Assembly (NCBI RefSeq): GCF_001999465.1
Contig: NZ_MQMF01000001.1
Coordinates: forward strand, 1,116,001 to 1,180,000
Length of the DNA stretch: 64,000 nt
Origin: Fictibacillus arsenicus
GTDB lineage: Bacteria > Bacillota > Bacilli > Bacillales > Fictibacillaceae
Direction of reading: 5' to 3'
Both the position numbers and the translations under genes were made by a program. Positions 35,208 through 44,030 of this stretch are shown piece after piece. Under the pieces are notes generated by a model, which ran no database searches, was not told the origin of the DNA, and was given only the letters and a program-made list of their open reading frames with translations. Within the stretch, counting starts at the first letter, position 1. The number at the start of each line of letters is the position of its first letter.

Positions 35208-38200
35208 CTAGTTTTTATTAATAGTTAATGTAATATCTTTCGTGTTCTTCCCAATTGCCCCGCCATCGTTTTTAAAGATGGTAGATTTATTCTCTTCTGA
35301 CGGTTCAATATGGATGTTTAGCTTGTTCTCACCTTCAGTCAAGTTCACCGTATGCGAGAACGTCATGTCGTCATTAATCACAACAGGCTCTCCGTTAATC
35401 GTCATCACGCCTTCTTTAATCGCATTACCTTTTAGCGTGATGGTGTCAGAGGTAACAGTTTGACCATCTGTATGAGATGTCACAACTACCGGCATGTCTA
35501 TCCAGCGCAGGATCTTGTCTTGAACGATCATCTCGTTGCCGCCTTGGTTTGTGACAACAAAGCTCAAGTCCGTTCCTGGTGCGCCATAGCCGTAGTAGCT
35601 CTCGTCATCATCGTTCGGGTTAGCAGGTGTGTGGTCAGCAAGCCCTTCTTGATCCCACGAGCTGTTCTTCACGTACTTATACGTGATTACTTCACCTTCT
35701 TGGGCTTCGAACGTGTACTCATAGTCGTTTGTTACCGCGCCGCCGCGCGTCATCTTCCACGCACCTGTGTTCCAGCCGTTCTTGCTGCCCGGCATCGTAA
35801 TGTCCACGCCCTGTGGAGTGTACGCTGGTGCGTTCACTTTCATCGTCACTTTTACCATGACAAGGTCAGGTGTTACCGTTACCGCGTTTGACTTCACACT
35901 GTTACCCGCTTTGTCGTAGATATGAACTTCGTATGAATACGTTTTGCCGTTTGTTACGTTCATGTCTTTGTACGTCGTTGCGTTTGTATCCAGGATCTGA
36001 TCGATCACTTCTCCGTCACGTACAATTGTGAACAGGTATGGCTCGTCCGCTCCTTCAACTGACCAATTCAAGTTTACTTGGCCAGATTCTTGAGCTGGCT
36101 GCTCCAGTGTAACAGAAGATGCCGGAGCGGTTGTATCGTCACCTTTTGTGAACGTTACGGATTTCGTTTCACTCGTTACCCATGTTCTTCCTAAATCAGT
36201 AGAGAACGCGTAGCGGTATTCGTACGTTCCTTCGTTAAACGGCAGGAATGTACCGCTGAAACTGTTGAACTCGCCATTTTGCGTTGTGTAACTAGCTGGA
36301 TGTGAAGTCCATGTGTCCTTGCCTGGTTCCTTCACTTGAAGTTCTGCTTGCAGACCTTCTGCTGAGTCACTCTCTGTTTCACCTTTAATAAAAATTTCAG
36401 CTGAAACATTTTGTGCTTTGGAAAGATCAATCACACCGTCTTGGAGCTCTGTTACATTCGCGATTTCATAGTTACCGTCTTTTAATGCAACATGCGGGAT
36501 TGCCGCATCCGATTCTGTTTTCACAGATTCATTATTGTTCTTGTCGATCGCCACTACTGCGAAATAGTACTTGCGGCCGTTATCTAAGCTATCAATTTTG
36601 ATAGAGTTGCCTTTTATCTCAGCTACCTTTTCATAAAAAGCACCAGAAATGGTTGTTTGATAGACGGCATAACTTCTAGCGTCACCTTCCCAAGAAAGAG
36701 ATACAGAATGGCTAGCTTCCGTTGCCTTCACATTCGTTACAGCTTCAGGACTCTTTAAGTTCTGTCCCTTGTCAGACACGAGCATGCGTCCCGTCATCGC
36801 TGGAACCGTAACAGTAAGCTTTCCGTCTTTCACGGTTGCTCTGTATTTTTTATCAAGCTGATCTGTCAGCTTCACGTTGTTTACGATCAGCTTCTTCACA
36901 TCCAACTCCACTGTTTTTTCTTCACTGCCGCGGTTTGTGATTACGACCGCTGCGTTCTTTTTATCCGTACGCGTGTAAGCCAGCACATCTTTTTCAGCAT
37001 ACAGATGAGTCAGTTCGCCATAGCTGAACAGATCGTGATAGTCAGCACGCACTTTTCCGATTGCTTGGTAATGCTTCACAAGATCCTTATCTTCAGAACC
37101 CCACGGATATGTTCTGCGGTCATCTGGATCTTTAGAGCCTGTTACCCCTGCTTCATCACCGTAATAAACGGTCGGCGCTCCGGCATAACCCATCTGTAAA
37201 ATTGCCGCAAGCTTCAGACGCTTCTCGCCAAGCTCGTGGTTGTAGTTCGGATCTAGTTCAGCACGCTCATAGGAATCTGTTCCGTTCCCTAGCACGAATG
37301 CTGCACGAGGTGTATCATGCGACCCCATCAAGTTCATGAGCGCGTAGAATGCTTCCTCTGGGTAATCTTCAAAAACAGCGTTCAGCTGGTCTTCAGCACC
37401 CTTTGCGTTTCCGTTTTTCAGGTAATCAATCATCGCACCGCGGAAACGGTAGTTCATAACAGAGTCGTAAAGGTCGCCAAGGAAGTATTCAGACGCATCA
37501 TCCCAGATTTCGCCAAGAATCAGCGGATCATCCTTCTTGCCTTCTTTTAGTTCGTCACGGAACTCTCTCCAAAACTCGGTATCTACTTCGTTCGCTACAT
37601 CCAGACGCCAGCCTGATGCACCGCGGTCCAGCCAAGATTTTGCCGCAGAATCCTCGTCATACATGATGTAGTCCGCGAACGGCTTGTTGTTCAGTTCAGA
37701 ATCATAGTCTACTGCTTCACCTGGAATTGATTTGATCTCGGGAAGTGAGTCAAAGCCCCACCACGCCTGGTATTTGTAGACGCCGTTCGCTTTTTCATTC
37801 TCGATGTTGAACCAGTTGTGGAAGCCGTATGAACTGAATTTTTGACCTTCCTCTGTAAACTTTTCTTCTGTTTGGATCGATGCTTCTTCCTCTGTTAAGC
37901 CTTGCTCGTTCATTAGGTCATAGATGCTTGCCCAATACTCGTAAGCACCAACCGTGTCGTATTTTCCGTAACGGTCAAAATAGATCGAGTCGTCACCAAC
38001 ATGGTTGAACACGCCGTCTAAGATCAGGTGCATCTTGCGTTTTTTCAGTTCTTTTGTAAAAGCTTTAAATTCTTCAGGTGTTCCGAACATCGGATCGATC
38101 GCCTTGTAGTCTGTCGCATCATATTTATGGTTGGATGCCGCATGTGCGATCGGGTTCAAGTAAAGTGTGTTCACGCCAAGAGACTGAATGTAGTCCAGCT

Positions 38201-39554
38201 TCTTTTGAACACCGGCAATGTCACCGCCAAAGAAATCGTTCGACCAGATCTCGTCGCCCTCGTATCCTTCTGTTTCAGCTTGACGAGGATTGTCTGGAAG
38301 TTCGCTCCACTCTTGATGTTCGATCGGTTCTTCACCGCGCGCTGTTGTTTTTGCTGTGTCGTTCTTTTTGTTGCCGTTGAAAAAACGGTCAGGGAAAATC
38401 TGATACACAACAGACTCCTTCATCCAGTCTGGTGTTTTATAAGAAGAGTCATAAACGGTCATTTGGAAAAGACCAGCGTTCGTGTCAGCAGCCGCACCTT
38501 TTCCACCTTCCGCAGTGTCTTCACCATATTCTTTTACAGCATCTCCATCACGTGCCGTAAATTTATAGCCGTAAACGCCTTTTTCTTCAGGTGTAACTGT
38601 CGCTTCCCAAAGTTCGATTTCTTCACCATTAACGGTTGTCCAGCCAGCATTCTCCATATCTTTTACAGTCGTGCTGCCGGAGTTGTAGTTTCGTAGATAA
38701 AGCTTTGCACCAGTCAGGTCGCCTTTTTTCGTTTGAAGACGCAGTGTTACGTTGTCTCCAGCTTTGACCGCTCCAAACGGTGCACGGAATGCTTCGTTCC
38801 ACGTATCATGGAACAGCTTGTCCCCGTTCACACTGCCGTCCGGCAATCCCGCATCATAATTCGTATACACTTCTTTTGTGTCATGGTTATAAAAGAACGT
38901 AATTTCAGCGTCTTTTACAACGTTAAGAACGAAATTGTTAGCCGGATATGCTGGCGCATCCCAGTTGTTGCCGAGCACGATCTTAAACTCGTGCTTTCCT
39001 TTTGGCACTTGTGCTGTATATGTGTAGATATTGTCTAGATCTTCATCTTGTAAAAGTGCCGTTGATTCCCCTGGTGCCCATTCAGCGCCAGCTCCAATAT
39101 CGGGCTGGATGTCGCCAACGATACGCGGAGTCTGTTCTTCTGGAAGGGGCTCTGGAAGTGTCACTTTATGCGTCGTGTCATCATACATAAACGTTACCTC
39201 TTTTTCAGAATCGAGAGTAAGTTTGTAGTTGTCACCACCGGCTTTCCCGTCAACGCCATAGTTCTCATCCCAAGAACCGTTGATGGCGATCTTGTATTCG
39301 TACGAGCCTGCTGGAAGAGTGCCAGTCAGCCTGTACTTTCCGTTTGGATGCAGCTCCATCTTAGTTGCAGGATCAGCTGGATTCCATTCGGTAGCTCCGC
39401 CAAGTTCGTTTTGCAGGCTGCCAACGAGTGTCACCGTTCTTTCTTCAGCTGTCGTTTTCGCTGGCTGTATAAGCAGTGCAGATGCAAACGTTTGCAAAAT
39501 CATCGTAACTAATAAAAGCCATGATACTGCGTAACGCGATTGTTTTTTCCTCAC
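35208..39554 (-). CDS. Secreted multidomain amylopullulanase (GH13)
   Basis: 1448-residue extracellular starch/pullulan hydrolase. Order: signal peptide (about 1-37); two tandem starch-binding X25-type modules (about 40-235, each with WNPADP or WAPGES and a KxxxxxGxWDxx core); an N-terminal Ig-like domain to about 375; the GH13 barrel; an amylase C-terminal domain; a fibronectin III domain; a beta-rich linker domain; a second FN3; a CBM20-like domain (GSKNGWNTGAWKMTRGG) and a final Ig-like domain. Catalytic regions are intact: DGVFNH, GWRLDVANEVD (nucleophile D), LGEIWDD (acid/base E) and MGSHDTPR. No wall anchor is seen. GTG 39554 has GGGGG seven bases upstream. Two cre-like sites precede it. 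Confidence 0.92.
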   Translation of the reverse strand: MRKKQSRYAVSWLLLVTMILQTFASALLIQPAKTTAEERTVTLVGSLQNELGGATEWNPADPATKMELHPNGKYRLTGTLPAGSYEYKIAINGSWDENYGVDGKAGGDNYKLTLDSEKEVTFMYDDTTHKVTLPEPLPEEQTPRIVGDIQPDIGAGAEWAPGESTALLQDEDLDNIYTYTAQVPKGKHEFKIVLGNNWDAPAYPANNFVLNVVKDAEITFFYNHDTKEVYTNYDAGLPDGSVNGDKLFHDTWNEAFRAPFGAVKAGDNVTLRLQTKKGDLTGAKLYLRNYNSGSTTVKDMENAGWTTVNGEEIELWEATVTPEEKGVYGYKFTARDGDAVKEYGEDTAEGGKGAAADTNAGLFQMTVYDSSYKTPDWMKESVVYQIFPDRFFNGNKKNDTAKTTARGEEPIEHQEWSELPDNPRQAETEGYEGDEIWSNDFFGGDIAGVQKKLDYIQSLGVNTLYLNPIAHAASNHKYDATDYKAIDPMFGTPEEFKAFTKELKKRKMHLILDGVFNHVGDDSIYFDRYGKYDTVGAYEYWASIYDLMNEQGLTEEEASIQTEEKFTEEGQKFSSYGFHNWFNIENEKANGVYKYQAWWGFDSLPEIKSIPGEAVDYDSELNNKPFADYIMYDEDSAAKSWLDRGASGWRLDVANEVDTEFWREFRDELKEGKKDDPLILGEIWDDASEYFLGDLYDSVMNYRFRGAMIDYLKNGNAKGAEDQLNAVFEDYPEEAFYALMNLMGSHDTPRAAFVLGNGTDSYERAELDPNYNHELGEKRLKLAAILQMGYAGAPTVYYGDEAGVTGSKDPDDRRTYPWGSEDKDLVKHYQAIGKVRADYHDLFSYGELTHLYAEKDVLAYTRTDKKNAAVVITNRGSEEKTVELDVKKLIVNNVKLTDQLDKKYRATVKDGKLTVTVPAMTGRMLVSDKGQNLKSPEAVTNVKATEASHSVSLSWEGDARSYAVYQTTISGAFYEKVAEIKGNSIKIDSLDNGRKYYFAVVAIDKNNNESVKTESDAAIPHVALKDGNYEIANVTELQDGVIDLSKAQNVSAEIFIKGETESDSAEGLQAELQVKEPGKDTWTSHPASYTTQNGEFNSFSGTFLPFNEGTYEYRYAFSTDLGRTWVTSETKSVTFTKGDDTTAPASSVTLEQPAQESGQVNLNWSVEGADEPYLFTIVRDGEVIDQILDTNATTYKDMNVTNGKTYSYEVHIYDKAGNSVKSNAVTVTPDLVMVKVTMKVNAPAYTPQGVDITMPGSKNGWNTGAWKMTRGGAVTNDYEYTFEAQEGEVITYKYVKNSSWDQEGLADHTPANPNDDDESYYGYGAPGTDLSFVVTNQGGNEMIVQDKILRWIDMPVVVTSHTDGQTVTSDTITLKGNAIKEGVMTINGEPVVINDDMTFSHTVNLTEGENKLNIHIEPSEENKSTIFKNDGGAIGKNTKDITLTINKN

Positions 39555-39589
39555 TTTTTATCCCCCTTTTAAAATGTTGTGCAAATAAG

Positions 39590-39603
39590 TGAAAGCGTTT
39601 GCA
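39590..39603 (-). promoter_or_regulatory. cre-like CcpA site 1 upstream of amylopullulanase
   Basis: Reads TGCAAACGCTTTCA on the minus strand, 13 of 14 matches to the catabolite-responsive consensus TGWAANCGNTNWCA. It lies about 35 bases before the GTG start, so it probably blocks transcription when glucose is present. Confidence 0.7.
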
Positions 39604-39615
39604 CAAAACCATTTA

Positions 39616-39629
39616 AGTTAGCGCTTTCA
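39616..39629. promoter_or_regulatory. cre-like CcpA site 2 upstream of amylopullulanase
   Basis: AGTTAGCGCTTTCA on the plus strand, reverse complement TGAAAGCGCTAACT, again 13 of 14 matches to the cre consensus. Its centre is 26 bases from that of site 1, which suggests co-operative CcpA binding. Confidence 0.65.
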
Positions 39630-39780
39630 TTTCAATTATTATCCCACGTTTTCTTATTTTGGAAAATGCGCCATTCGGCTGATAAGGCTGTAAATAAATA
39701 GGTAAATTTTCTTATTTTTTCTTAAAACCTTTATATCTAAATCACTTTCAACCGATATAAAGCATGAATCACGAACACTG

Positions 39781-39878
39781 GAAACGTAAAAGGATAAAGG
39801 CAAACCTATGGAAACATAGGGACGCAAAGCTAAAGGGGCTTCTGCACACCGTGTAATGCCAGCCAGCTGCCGTTTTTT
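39781..39878 (+). ncRNA. c-di-GMP-I (GEMM) riboswitch aptamer
   Basis: The conserved GEMM core is visible: AAGGCAAACC (39798-39807), a P2 hairpin CCTATG GAAA CATAGG with a GNRA-type loop, then GGGACGCAAAGC (39819-39830) and, at the 3' side, CCAGCCAGCTGCC (39859-39871). The outer P1 helix can form between GAAACG (39781-39786) and CGTTTT (39871-39876). Riboswitches of this class bind cyclic di-GMP. An expression platform and a secreted-protein gene follow directly. Confidence 0.88.
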
Positions 39879-39918
39879 CGGAGCACACTCCGCCAAACGG
39901 CATGAGTGTGTCTTTTTA
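39869..39918 (+). promoter_or_regulatory. Riboswitch expression platform: competing antiterminator and terminator
   Basis: Terminator stem CACACTC (39884-39890) with GAGTGTG (39904-39910), then TCTTTTT. Alternative stem GCCGTTT (39869-39875) with AAACGGC (39895-39901), which breaks the terminator. Because CGTTT is also the 3' strand of aptamer P1, ligand binding should free AAACGGC and allow termination. That predicts an OFF switch; this is inference from pairing alone. Confidence 0.7.
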
Positions 39919-39957
39919 TAGTTTTCCAATTCTTTAAATAAGAAAGGGAGAATGAAA

Positions 39958-41139
39958 GTGAAGAAGATTTTAAGTTCATTTTTAGCGTTAGGACTTGCAA
40001 CAACGGGGTTTGGACCGTCCGTTTTTGCTAACACAGACGCTGCAACACCAGTAGAAGAACCCGCTGAAGAAACACAAACAGAGGAAACAACTGAGACGAC
40101 AACACCAGAAACGACAGATGAAAATACAACAGAAGATCCAGCGGCAGAGGAGCCTGCTGAATCCGAAGAGCCCGCTGATGAAGAAGCACCAGATCTAGTA
40201 CCTGGAGATTTCTTTTATTTTGTAAAAATTATGATGGAGAAAATCCAACTGGCTGTAACGACAGATGACTATGAAGAAGCGAAACTTTTGGCTGATTTTG
40301 CAGCTGAACGTATTAAGGAAGCAAATGTCCTTTTACAAGAAGGTGATGTTGAAGGCGCAACAAAGCTTTTAGAAGAAGCGATTGCTCAGCAAGAAGAAGC
40401 TGTTGAAATAGAGGAAGAAGCTTCTGAAGAAGTAACAGCTGGGGATGTAACCGAAGAGGAAGCAGCCGAGGAAACACCTGCTGAGGAAGGCACAGAAGAC
40501 GAAACAACTGGCGACGAAGAAGCTGCAGAAGAAGATTCAGCAGCTGAAGAGGAAGAAGATACTGCTACCGAGCTTGAGAAAAAGTTCTTCCAAAATATCG
40601 TCGCGTTAATGACGGCTCTTGAAAAAATTGATAACCCAAAAGCACAAGAAGCACTATCTAAAAATATTGCAAAAGCGTTTGGAAAGCTCGAAAAGAAAAT
40701 AGCAAAGCATGAGAAGAAGCAGAATAAAGAAGATGATGAGTCTACTGAGGAAGAAGATTCTCTAACTGAAACACCTGAAACGGAAGAGCCAGCTGGTGAC
40801 ACAACAGAAGCTGATAAAGACACTGTTTCCGTTACAGCAGTGCCTGTAAAAGAAAAGCAAACAAAGCAGCAGCCTCTTGTTCCCGCTCCTAAAAAAGAGC
40901 AGCCTAAGAAGGAACATCCTAAAAAAGACGATGTGAAGAAAGAAGCTCCTCCGGCAAAGGAACAGCCGAAGAAGGAAGAGCCTAAGAAAGAGCATCCTAA
41001 AAAAGAGGAATCTAAAAACGAAGATCGCGGAAAAAATGATGATCTTAAAGAACAAAAAGACAATGATGATCGTGAAAATGACCGTGGAGACGATGAAAAA
41101 GGTAAAGAAAAAGAGAATAAAGGTAAAAACAAAGAATAA
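39958..41139 (+). CDS. Secreted acidic DUF5667-type protein under c-di-GMP control
   Basis: About 393 residues. A signal peptide (to about 25: LSSFLALGLATTGFGPSVFA) is followed by a T/E-rich linker (about 28-80). A helical DUF5667-like domain (about 80-145) contains GDFFYFVKIMMEKIQLAVTT and AKLLADFAAERIKEANVLL. A second acidic stretch follows, then another helical block (KFFQNIVALMTALEKI, about 205-250). The long C-terminus is made of KKE/PKKEHPKK repeats, so acidic and basic ends could hold opposite charges or bind wall polymers. GTG 39958 is chosen because GGGAG lies seven bases upstream; ATG 39952 is too close. The riboswitch suggests a role in the motility/biofilm switch. Confidence 0.8.
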   Translation: MKKILSSFLALGLATTGFGPSVFANTDAATPVEEPAEETQTEETTETTTPETTDENTTEDPAAEEPAESEEPADEEAPDLVPGDFFYFVKIMMEKIQLAVTTDDYEEAKLLADFAAERIKEANVLLQEGDVEGATKLLEEAIAQQEEAVEIEEEASEEVTAGDVTEEEAAEETPAEEGTEDETTGDEEAAEEDSAAEEEEDTATELEKKFFQNIVALMTALEKIDNPKAQEALSKNIAKAFGKLEKKIAKHEKKQNKEDDESTEEEDSLTETPETEEPAGDTTEADKDTVSVTAVPVKEKQTKQQPLVPAPKKEQPKKEHPKKDDVKKEAPPAKEQPKKEEPKKEHPKKEESKNEDRGKNDDLKEQKDNDDRENDRGDDEKGKEKENKGKNKE

Positions 41140-41144
41140 TAATG

Positions 41145-41175
41145 AACCCTGCCGAAGCTTTTGGCAGGGTTTTTA
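41145..41175 (+). terminator. Rho-independent terminator
   Basis: AACCCTGCC (41145-41153) with GGCAGGGTT (41163-41171) and a T-run. Confidence 0.9.
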
Positions 41176-41180
41176 CACAT

Positions 41181-41280
41181 ATATGCACGTTATTTTATAA
41201 AATCACACGTTAGCCGTCTGGAATCGCACATTAAAATGAAAAATTCCACGTTAATTAAGATATAAACGATTTTCGACACG
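41181..41280. repeat. Tandem array B: CACGTTA-type word every 20-21 bp
   Basis: GCACGTTA, CACACGTTA, GCACATTA, CCACGTTA and AACGATTT have their CAC or AAC at 41186, 41206, 41227, 41247 and about 41267: spacings 20, 21, 20, 20. The array ends GATTTTCGACACG. It lies between two convergent terminators and encodes nothing evident. Confidence 0.75.
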
Positions 41281-41309
41281 AGGTTTCATTTCCGCAACCC
41301 GCTCCCTCC

Positions 41310-41355
41310 AAAAAAATAAAACACCAGGTCCTCTCTGGTAGGTAGAGGCCTGGTC
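41310..41355 (-). terminator. Terminator of the T/E-rich lipoprotein gene
   Basis: Arms ACCAGGTCCTCT (41323-41334) and AGAGGCCTGGT (41344-41354), with a T-rich tract on the minus strand (41311-41320). Confidence 0.8.
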
Positions 41356-41367
41356 CGTTTTTATATC

Positions 41368-41589
41368 TTATTCAGCTGACTCCTCAGTTGATTCTTCATC
41401 TGTTGAAGTTTCTTCAGTAGAACCTTCTTCTGTTGATGTTTCTTCCTCAGTTGATGTTTCCTCGTCTTGAGTTTCAGTTTGTTCTGTGTTTGTTTCTTCT
41501 TCCGTGTTGTCGTCCTGGTTGTTACATGCAGTGATTAACATAATTGCCAAAAGAGATGCTCCGATTTTCGCCATAAACGTTTTGCTCAT
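41368..41589 (-). CDS. Small T/E-rich lipoprotein
   Basis: 73 residues. A lipoprotein signal (MSKTFMAKIGASLLAIMLIT) ends in the lipobox LITAC. The whole mature part is low-complexity threonine/glutamate/serine repeats (TEEETSTEE), so there is no folded domain. GAAGGGAG lies upstream. It may be a surface spacer or charge-bearing lipoprotein; function unknown. The composition resembles the acidic linkers of the c-di-GMP-controlled protein across the intergenic region. Confidence 0.7.
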   Translation of the reverse strand: MSKTFMAKIGASLLAIMLITACNNQDDNTEEETNTEQTETQDEETSTEEETSTEEGSTEETSTDEESTEESAE

Positions 41590-41763
41590 CTTTAAATTGC
41601 TCCCTTCGGATTTTCATTATGATTTTTTGCATGAGTATGGGATTTGTTTGTCCCTGCTCAGAATATATCACGAAAAAATCCTGAAAAGACGCAATTTACC
41701 AAGTCATAACGGAGACTTTACACTTCCTAAACCATCTTTATATTGGCTTAATATAAAACGACT

Positions 41764-42240
41764 TTATACATCATAATGCAGCACATATTGAGGTCCGACC
41801 GGTCCATGTTTGATCTGACCGCGATCTTGGAATCCTGCTTTTTCATACAGCTTCTTTGCAGGTTCGTTTTTAAAGTTAACAGCTAAAATAAGTTCTTTGA
41901 TATCAGAAAAATGAGTAGAGACAAACGCTGGCAGCTGCAGCATTGCTTCTTTCGCATAGCCTTTCCCCTGCTCTTTTTGATTGATGGACAAGGCACGAAT
42001 GACCATTGCATTCGGATTCGCTGTAAAATCACGAATATTCTTACCTGTATGCAGAACAAAAAAGCCTACTGGCACGTCTGAAGCCATGATAACCACTGGG
42101 TTTCGGCTACGATCTTCTTCGCATATTTTCAAAGCGTCACTTGGCATGGCGGTGAATTTCTTTTGGTCTTCAGCTAGATCAAAGGCATTAAGAGCTTCAC
42201 GATGAATTTCATCGAAAAAAGTAAGTACAACGTTCCCCAT
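41764..42240 (-). CDS. GNAT family N-acetyltransferase
   Basis: 158 residues. The acetyl-CoA-binding loop is in LSINQKEQGKGYAKEAMLQL (Q-x-x-G-K-G-Y-A), followed by the usual NEPAKKLYEKAGFQDRG. It transfers an acetyl group to an unknown amine. ATG 42240 is preferred, with AGGGG eight bases upstream; the ATG at 42246 is too close. It follows the SGNH hydrolase gene by about 20 bases and may share its transcript. Confidence 0.85.
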   Translation of the reverse strand: MGNVVLTFFDEIHREALNAFDLAEDQKKFTAMPSDALKICEEDRSRNPVVIMASDVPVGFFVLHTGKNIRDFTANPNAMVIRALSINQKEQGKGYAKEAMLQLPAFVSTHFSDIKELILAVNFKNEPAKKLYEKAGFQDRGQIKHGPVGPQYVLHYDV

Positions 42241-42260
42241 ATTCATAACCCCTGTTCATT

Positions 42261-42857
42261 TTATTGTTCAATTAGTGGTTCTGCTGCTTTCAGCCAAGCT
42301 TTTGCGATCAGTTCGTTCCCTTTTTTTCTCATATGTACACCGTCTGATGTTAATGAAACGTCAGGCTTTTTTGTTAGGTGATCAATAAAAACGTCATGTG
42401 TCGGGACGAGCACTGCATCATACTCCACCGTCAGCTTTCGAACAACTTCTACATACGGAATCAGCATCTGATTTCCCTTAGATTGCGGGTTCTCTTTTAT
42501 GATCGTCGGTTCCATAAGTACGAGTTTTGTAGTGGCGGGAAGCTGTGACAACAACTCACGATAAACCTCTTGAAATTTAGAAACATCTACTTGCGGGAGA
42601 TCTGGGCTGTCGAGCTGCCGCCACACATCGTTGATTCCAATGGAAACCGTTAAAAGATCAGGTTCTAAATCAATAACGTCCCTCTCCCAGCGAAAGGCAA
42701 GGTCAGTAACACGATGTCCATTAACCCCTTTATTGATTACTTTAACGTCCTCTGGCAAAACATCTTTAATCATCCGCACATACCCGTTTCCCAGTCTTTC
42801 AGGATCCGTATTCTTGTTAGAAGCTGTGATGCTGTCTCCGATAAAAATGATTTTCAT
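42261..42857 (-). CDS. SGNH/GDSL-type hydrolase
   Basis: 198-residue esterase-fold protein without a signal peptide. Block I FIGDSITAS carries the nucleophilic serine; the glycine block is KGVNGHRVTDL; the asparagine block is SIGINDVWR; block V SLTSDGVHM gives the Asp and His. All catalytic residues are present. The substrate is unknown; related proteins are esterases or carbohydrate deacetylases. GGAGGGGG precedes the ATG. Confidence 0.88.
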   Translation of the reverse strand: MKIIFIGDSITASNKNTDPERLGNGYVRMIKDVLPEDVKVINKGVNGHRVTDLAFRWERDVIDLEPDLLTVSIGINDVWRQLDSPDLPQVDVSKFQEVYRELLSQLPATTKLVLMEPTIIKENPQSKGNQMLIPYVEVVRKLTVEYDAVLVPTHDVFIDHLTKKPDVSLTSDGVHMRKKGNELIAKAWLKAAEPLIEQ

Positions 42858-42981
42858 AACTGCTTCCCCCTCCTGTTCATTTCTCTTATTTTACCATGTG
42901 CGTAAATAAAACATCATTTAGAGGATTTTGCACGGCCGTTTTGGAATACATATAGAAAATCCTTTTTATAGGAGGAAGAAC

Positions 42982-44016
42982 ATGATCGAAACTGCTGTTC
43001 ATCGCCCGGTTACATTAGGTCAGACGGAAAAGATGCCGTCCTATCGTATGGATTTGCGGCAATATAAAAGTCAGAAAGAATATGAGAAGTTTGTAAAAGT
43101 AAATACGGTGAATGACTGGTCGACCGTTTCATGGAAAGACATCGGGAAGCCGTATGAGGTGACTTCGTTTTCGAAGGAAAAATTGGATTGGGAGAAGGAG
43201 CATGGCGAGATCCTGCCTGTCCAAACTTCCTGGACGATGTTCAACCAGTCTTTTCATGAGTGGTTTTCGAAGGATGTTCCCGCTGAAATCCACGAAAAGA
43301 AGGGTGCCTTTTTTCATAGTTTAAAAAGCTTTAAGCCTTCTGAAGTAAAAGTAGCGCTCGGAGATTATTTGCGCATTCATTTATGGAATTATGTTCACCG
43401 GGTACAGGATGGCATTTGGGATCCACGCGGAAAGCGTGCGCTATTTGAAGGGCTGGATGTTCAAAAACCTCGCATTTTATTTTTGGGTGCGGCTGAAGGA
43501 TATGAAGCGATGCAGCTCTCTGCAATGTATCCTGGCGGTGAAGTTGTAATGGTCGATTACGATCCGTTTTGCCGGGATGCGAGGTTTGCAGAGTTCCCTG
43601 AGTTATATCCGTTCTTAGGGAAAAATCCTAGTACAGGCGGAGAAAAAGTTTATTTTAAAGACGATTTTAATATTTCATATGTAGTGGACGATATTCGCAA
43701 TCTTCCTTACGGGAAGGAGTTTGATATTGTGCTGAGCGTCGGTTTGCTTGAGCACTTCCCTGATTCCATGAAGGCTGAGGTTGTGGAATGGCACCGGAAG
43801 TTTTTAAAACCTGGCGGCTATATTGTGATGACAACACCGCGAGCCCAGCTTCGATCAAAGCTGTATTACGAGATCATGGCGGATGTGATGAACCATACGT
43901 ACCGGGAGCTCATGACGCTCGAGCAGATGGGGCTTTATCTGTATGAGAACGGACTGGATATTATGAAGCACGGCTATATAAAAGTGCATAATGGGATTGT
44001 GGCGAAGGCGAAATAG
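42982..44016 (+). CDS. SAM-dependent class I methyltransferase
   Basis: 344 residues. The Rossmann domain lies in the second half: motif I ILFLGAAEGYEAMQL, VVMVDYDPF as the acidic end of strand 2, FDIVLSVGLLEHFPD, and KPGGYIVMTTPR. The first 165 residues are family-specific and may recognise the substrate, which is unknown. ATG 42982 follows ATAGGAGG at proper spacing; the frame is open from 42928 without a site. It stands alone. Confidence 0.8.
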   Translation: MIETAVHRPVTLGQTEKMPSYRMDLRQYKSQKEYEKFVKVNTVNDWSTVSWKDIGKPYEVTSFSKEKLDWEKEHGEILPVQTSWTMFNQSFHEWFSKDVPAEIHEKKGAFFHSLKSFKPSEVKVALGDYLRIHLWNYVHRVQDGIWDPRGKRALFEGLDVQKPRILFLGAAEGYEAMQLSAMYPGGEVVMVDYDPFCRDARFAEFPELYPFLGKNPSTGGEKVYFKDDFNISYVVDDIRNLPYGKEFDIVLSVGLLEHFPDSMKAEVVEWHRKFLKPGGYIVMTTPRAQLRSKLYYEIMADVMNHTYRELMTLEQMGLYLYENGLDIMKHGYIKVHNGIVAKAK

Positions 44017-44030
44017 GAATTTAGTAAAAG

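Noticed and set aside
38028-38696. 222-residue open frame on the plus strand inside the amylopullulanase gene
   Set aside because: Antisense to a clear GH13 catalytic domain, rich in Cys, Arg and Phe, no ribosome site and no family resemblance.
40386-41180. 264-residue serine/phenylalanine-rich minus-strand frame
   Set aside because: It is the complement of the Glu/Lys-rich secreted protein; low-complexity codons leave the opposite strand open.
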